Source: an uncultured Succinatimonas sp.
GTDB taxonomy: Bacteria; Pseudomonadota; Gammaproteobacteria; Enterobacterales; Succinivibrionaceae
NCBI GenBank assembly: GCA_937880335.1
Contig: CALFLJ010000060.1
Span: 1-9,330, forward strand
Reading direction: 5' to 3'
DNA length: 9,330 nt
The notes beneath the pieces are model-generated. The model did not search any database, was not told where the DNA came from, and worked only from the letters and a program-made list of their open reading frames with translations. Shown here one piece after another: positions 7,909-9,330 of this stretch. The position numbers were made by a program, and so were the translations under genes. Position 1 is the stretch's first letter. The number at the start of each line of letters is the position of its first letter.

Positions 7909-8454
7909 ATGAAATATACTTTTGAAGATAAACTTAAGATCGTAGAGGACTATAAAAAATACGGTCCAACAGAAACAGCGCGAAAGTGGAAATCAGATAG
8001 AAGCTATATATTAAGAATTTTTAATATATATAAAACTTCAGAACTGAAGCCTCATTCCAAAAGAAATAATAAGTACACTCCTGAATTTAAGTTAAAAGTA
8101 GTTAAAGCTTATATTAAAGGAAAAGGTTCTTTGGAGGTTCTGGCAAATAAATATAATATAAGAGCAATAACAACTATAAGAACTTGGTACCATATATATC
8201 AGTCACAAGGTGAAGAAGGATTGATAAATATGAACGCTAAAGGCCGTCAGACTAAAAAATCTTCAGTAAAGAGCACAAAAAAAAAAATTAATGTAAATAA
8301 GCTTATTGATTCAGAAAAACCGTTCTCTGAATACACTCATGAAGAAGAGAAAGCTTTAAAAATGGAGCTTTTAAGACTTCGTTGCCATGAAGAATTCTCA
8401 AAAAAATTCGAGGCCTTAACCCAAGAATTTCTAAGAAAGAAAAACAACAAATAA
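7909..8454 (+). CDS. IS150-group transposase OrfA (helix-turn-helix protein)
   Basis: OrfA supplies the DNA-binding half of the transposase and recognises the inverted repeats; with OrfB it forms the fused OrfAB enzyme by frameshifting. The 181 residues hold a first helix-turn-helix (about 3-38, TFEDKLKIVEDYKKYG, then TARKW), a second one (about 54-105, YTPEFKLKVVKAYIKGKG, then LANKYNIRAITTIRTWY), a basic Lys/Ser-rich linker (about 110-135) and a charged tail (about 142-176, EEEKALKMELLRLRCHEEF) resembling the leucine-zipper-like segment used for multimerisation. It is full length with no visible lesion. The start ATG has only a GGGG sequence, in the upstream hairpin, as a ribosome-binding site. 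An 11-A run (8277-8287) lies in the linker region. It ends inside the open frame of orfB, which is in the -1 register. Even if made, OrfA alone would not transpose the element; such proteins can act as repressors. Confidence 0.92.
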   Translation: MKYTFEDKLKIVEDYKKYGPTETARKWKSDRSYILRIFNIYKTSELKPHSKRNNKYTPEFKLKVVKAYIKGKGSLEVLANKYNIRAITTIRTWYHIYQSQGEEGLINMNAKGRQTKKSSVKSTKKKINVNKLIDSEKPFSEYTHEEEKALKMELLRLRCHEEFSKKFEALTQEFLRKKNNK

Positions 8455-9330
8455 AAGCAAAATTAATCCTTGAGTTAAGGCCTAAATATCCATTTAAAAT
8501 GCTTTTAGAAGAAGCTTCTATGAGTAGAGGATCTTACCTATACCAATTACGTAAAGCTCCTTCCAAGAGCCTTGATAATGTCTATAGTAAACAGATTGTT
8601 GCAATCAGGAAGATTCATGCCTACAGTAAGGTACGCTATGGCTATAGACGTGTTATGTACGTTCTACGCAATCAAGGCATGCCTCTCAATCACAAAACCG
8701 TACATAAGCTTATGCATCATCTGAATTTGCAAGGGGCTCATCCTAGGGCTTATAAGAAGTACAACTCCTATAAAGGAAATGTTGGAAAGGTTGCACCAAA
8801 CATTCTCAACTAAGAATTCAATCCACCTAAGCCTATGACGTCCTTTGCAACAGATATATCTGAATTTGCTATTGCTCAGGGTAAATTATATTTATCTCCA
8901 ATTATTGATATGTGTAAAAATGAAATTGTTGCTTATGATATTTCAAGAAGTCCTGACCTTATCCAAATAAATCGCATGCTTTCCCGTTTTGAAAAAGTCA
9001 TCAGAAGCAATCACATAAAAGGAGCTTTGATTCATTTAAATCAAGGATGGCAATATCAAAATAGACGATTCACTAAATGGGTAAAACAGCATAATTTAAT
9101 CCAAAGTATGTCCAGAAAGGGTTCTACACACGATAACATTATGATTGAGATATTCTTTGGTAGAATGAAGGTAGAAATGTTTTATGGAAAGGAAAAGACC
9201 TTTAAAGACTTAAATGATCTGGAGAAAGCTATTGAAGATTATATAAATTGGTATAACACTGACAGAGTATGTAAGAAGTTAAAAGGCCTGTCTCCAATTA
9301 ATTTTAGGAAACAAGCCTTAAATTCTGTTA
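8391..9330 (+). pseudogene. IS150-group transposase OrfB (DDE integrase), with in-frame stop and altered catalytic residue
   Basis: OrfB carries the catalytic core of the transposase. Reading in one frame, ELRPKYPFKMLLEEASMSRGSY and the helical YGYRRV region are followed by an in-frame TAA at 8811-8813, where relatives read through NxLNxxF. The same frame then continues uninterrupted to the window edge. It includes the integrase core: first catalytic Asp (8853-8855, TDISEF), the second position (9039-9041) reading Asn in HLNQGWQYQ where relatives have HSDQG, and the third Glu (9147-9149, within DNIMIEIFF). The end shows YINWYNTDR and LKGLSPINFR, so only a few C-terminal residues are missing. 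There is no frameshift other than the normal orfA/orfB register. The stop and the Asp-to-Asn change would each abolish activity. Translation without OrfA could start only at weak sites such as ATG 8499. Confidence 0.9.
8400..8445 (+). other. Candidate -1 frameshift sites joining orfA and orfB
   Basis: The orfB frame is open from 8391, overlapping the end of orfA (stop 8452-8454). Two slippery candidates lie in the overlap: a run of seven A at 8400-8406 read as A AAA AAA in the orfA frame, and AAG AAA AAC at 8437-8445. Homology favours the second, because FEALTQEF from orfA joined to KAKLILELRPKYPF from orfB resembles IS150-type OrfAB. Neither is the classic A AAA AAG heptamer. Confidence 0.4.

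Larger units (their letters stand above)
7865..9330 (+). mobile_element. IS3-family (IS150 group) insertion sequence, right end beyond the window
   Basis: Two genes in -1 register, orfA (two helix-turn-helix units) and orfB (DDE integrase fold), identify an IS150-group element. The left end is not certain. IS3-family ends begin with TG, and TGCCCCCC at 7865 is a good candidate, 23 bp past the pdxH stop and 44 bp before orfA. The right inverted repeat and target duplication are outside the window, so the boundary cannot be confirmed. orfB is broken, so the copy is probably unable to move by itself. Confidence 0.8.

Noticed and set aside
8277..8287. Run of eleven A in orfA as the frameshift site to orfB
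   Set aside because: The orfB register has a stop at 8388-8390, so a shift here could not produce a fused transposase.
1..9330. CRISPR array, tRNA or rRNA genes, toxin-antitoxin or defence cassette
   Set aside because: No regularly spaced repeats, RNA gene folds or recognisable defence domains were seen on either strand.

Overview
The window is AT-rich chromosomal DNA from a Gram-negative gammaproteobacterium. PdxH and the MalZ-type amylase remnant resemble the Escherichia coli proteins along their length, and an MsbA-type exporter fits a lipopolysaccharide-bearing envelope. Low GC, a fermentative acetate kinase and an FNR-like site suggest a facultative or anaerobic lineage such as Succinivibrionaceae/Aeromonadales. 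That placement is inference, because no rRNA or other taxonomic marker is present.

Layout. (1) Positions 1-2745, + strand: the 3' part of a PepD-type dipeptidase gene, followed 10 bp later by a MalZ-type GH13 alpha-glucosidase gene. Both look degenerate. The pepD frame is closed just inside the window edge, before the metal-binding domain. malZ has a frameshift exactly at conserved region IV and has lost most of its catalytic residues. A long hairpin ends this unit. (2) 2898-3737, +: an intact DUF2786-type protein of unknown function. It converges on (3) a minus-strand pair, ackA (acetate kinase, 6960-5740) followed by an MsbA-like ABC exporter (5636-3831), separated by two hairpins, the second of which is terminator-like. 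(4) Divergent from ackA across a 239-bp regulatory gap with an FNR-like palindrome lies pdxH (7200-7841, +). (5) From about 7865 to the right edge is an IS3-family, IS150-group insertion sequence. Its orfA is intact, but its orfB has an in-frame stop and an Asp-to-Asn change at the second position of the DDE triad.

The functional genes cover acetate/ATP metabolism, envelope lipid export and PLP salvage. The notable theme is decay: two neighbouring catabolic genes and a transposase are each broken, in some cases at catalytic residues. I do not see a convincing new multi-gene system. The observations most worth checking are the malZ remnant with lost catalytic residues, the FNR-like divergent promoter region and the hairpin covering the transposase ribosome-binding region.
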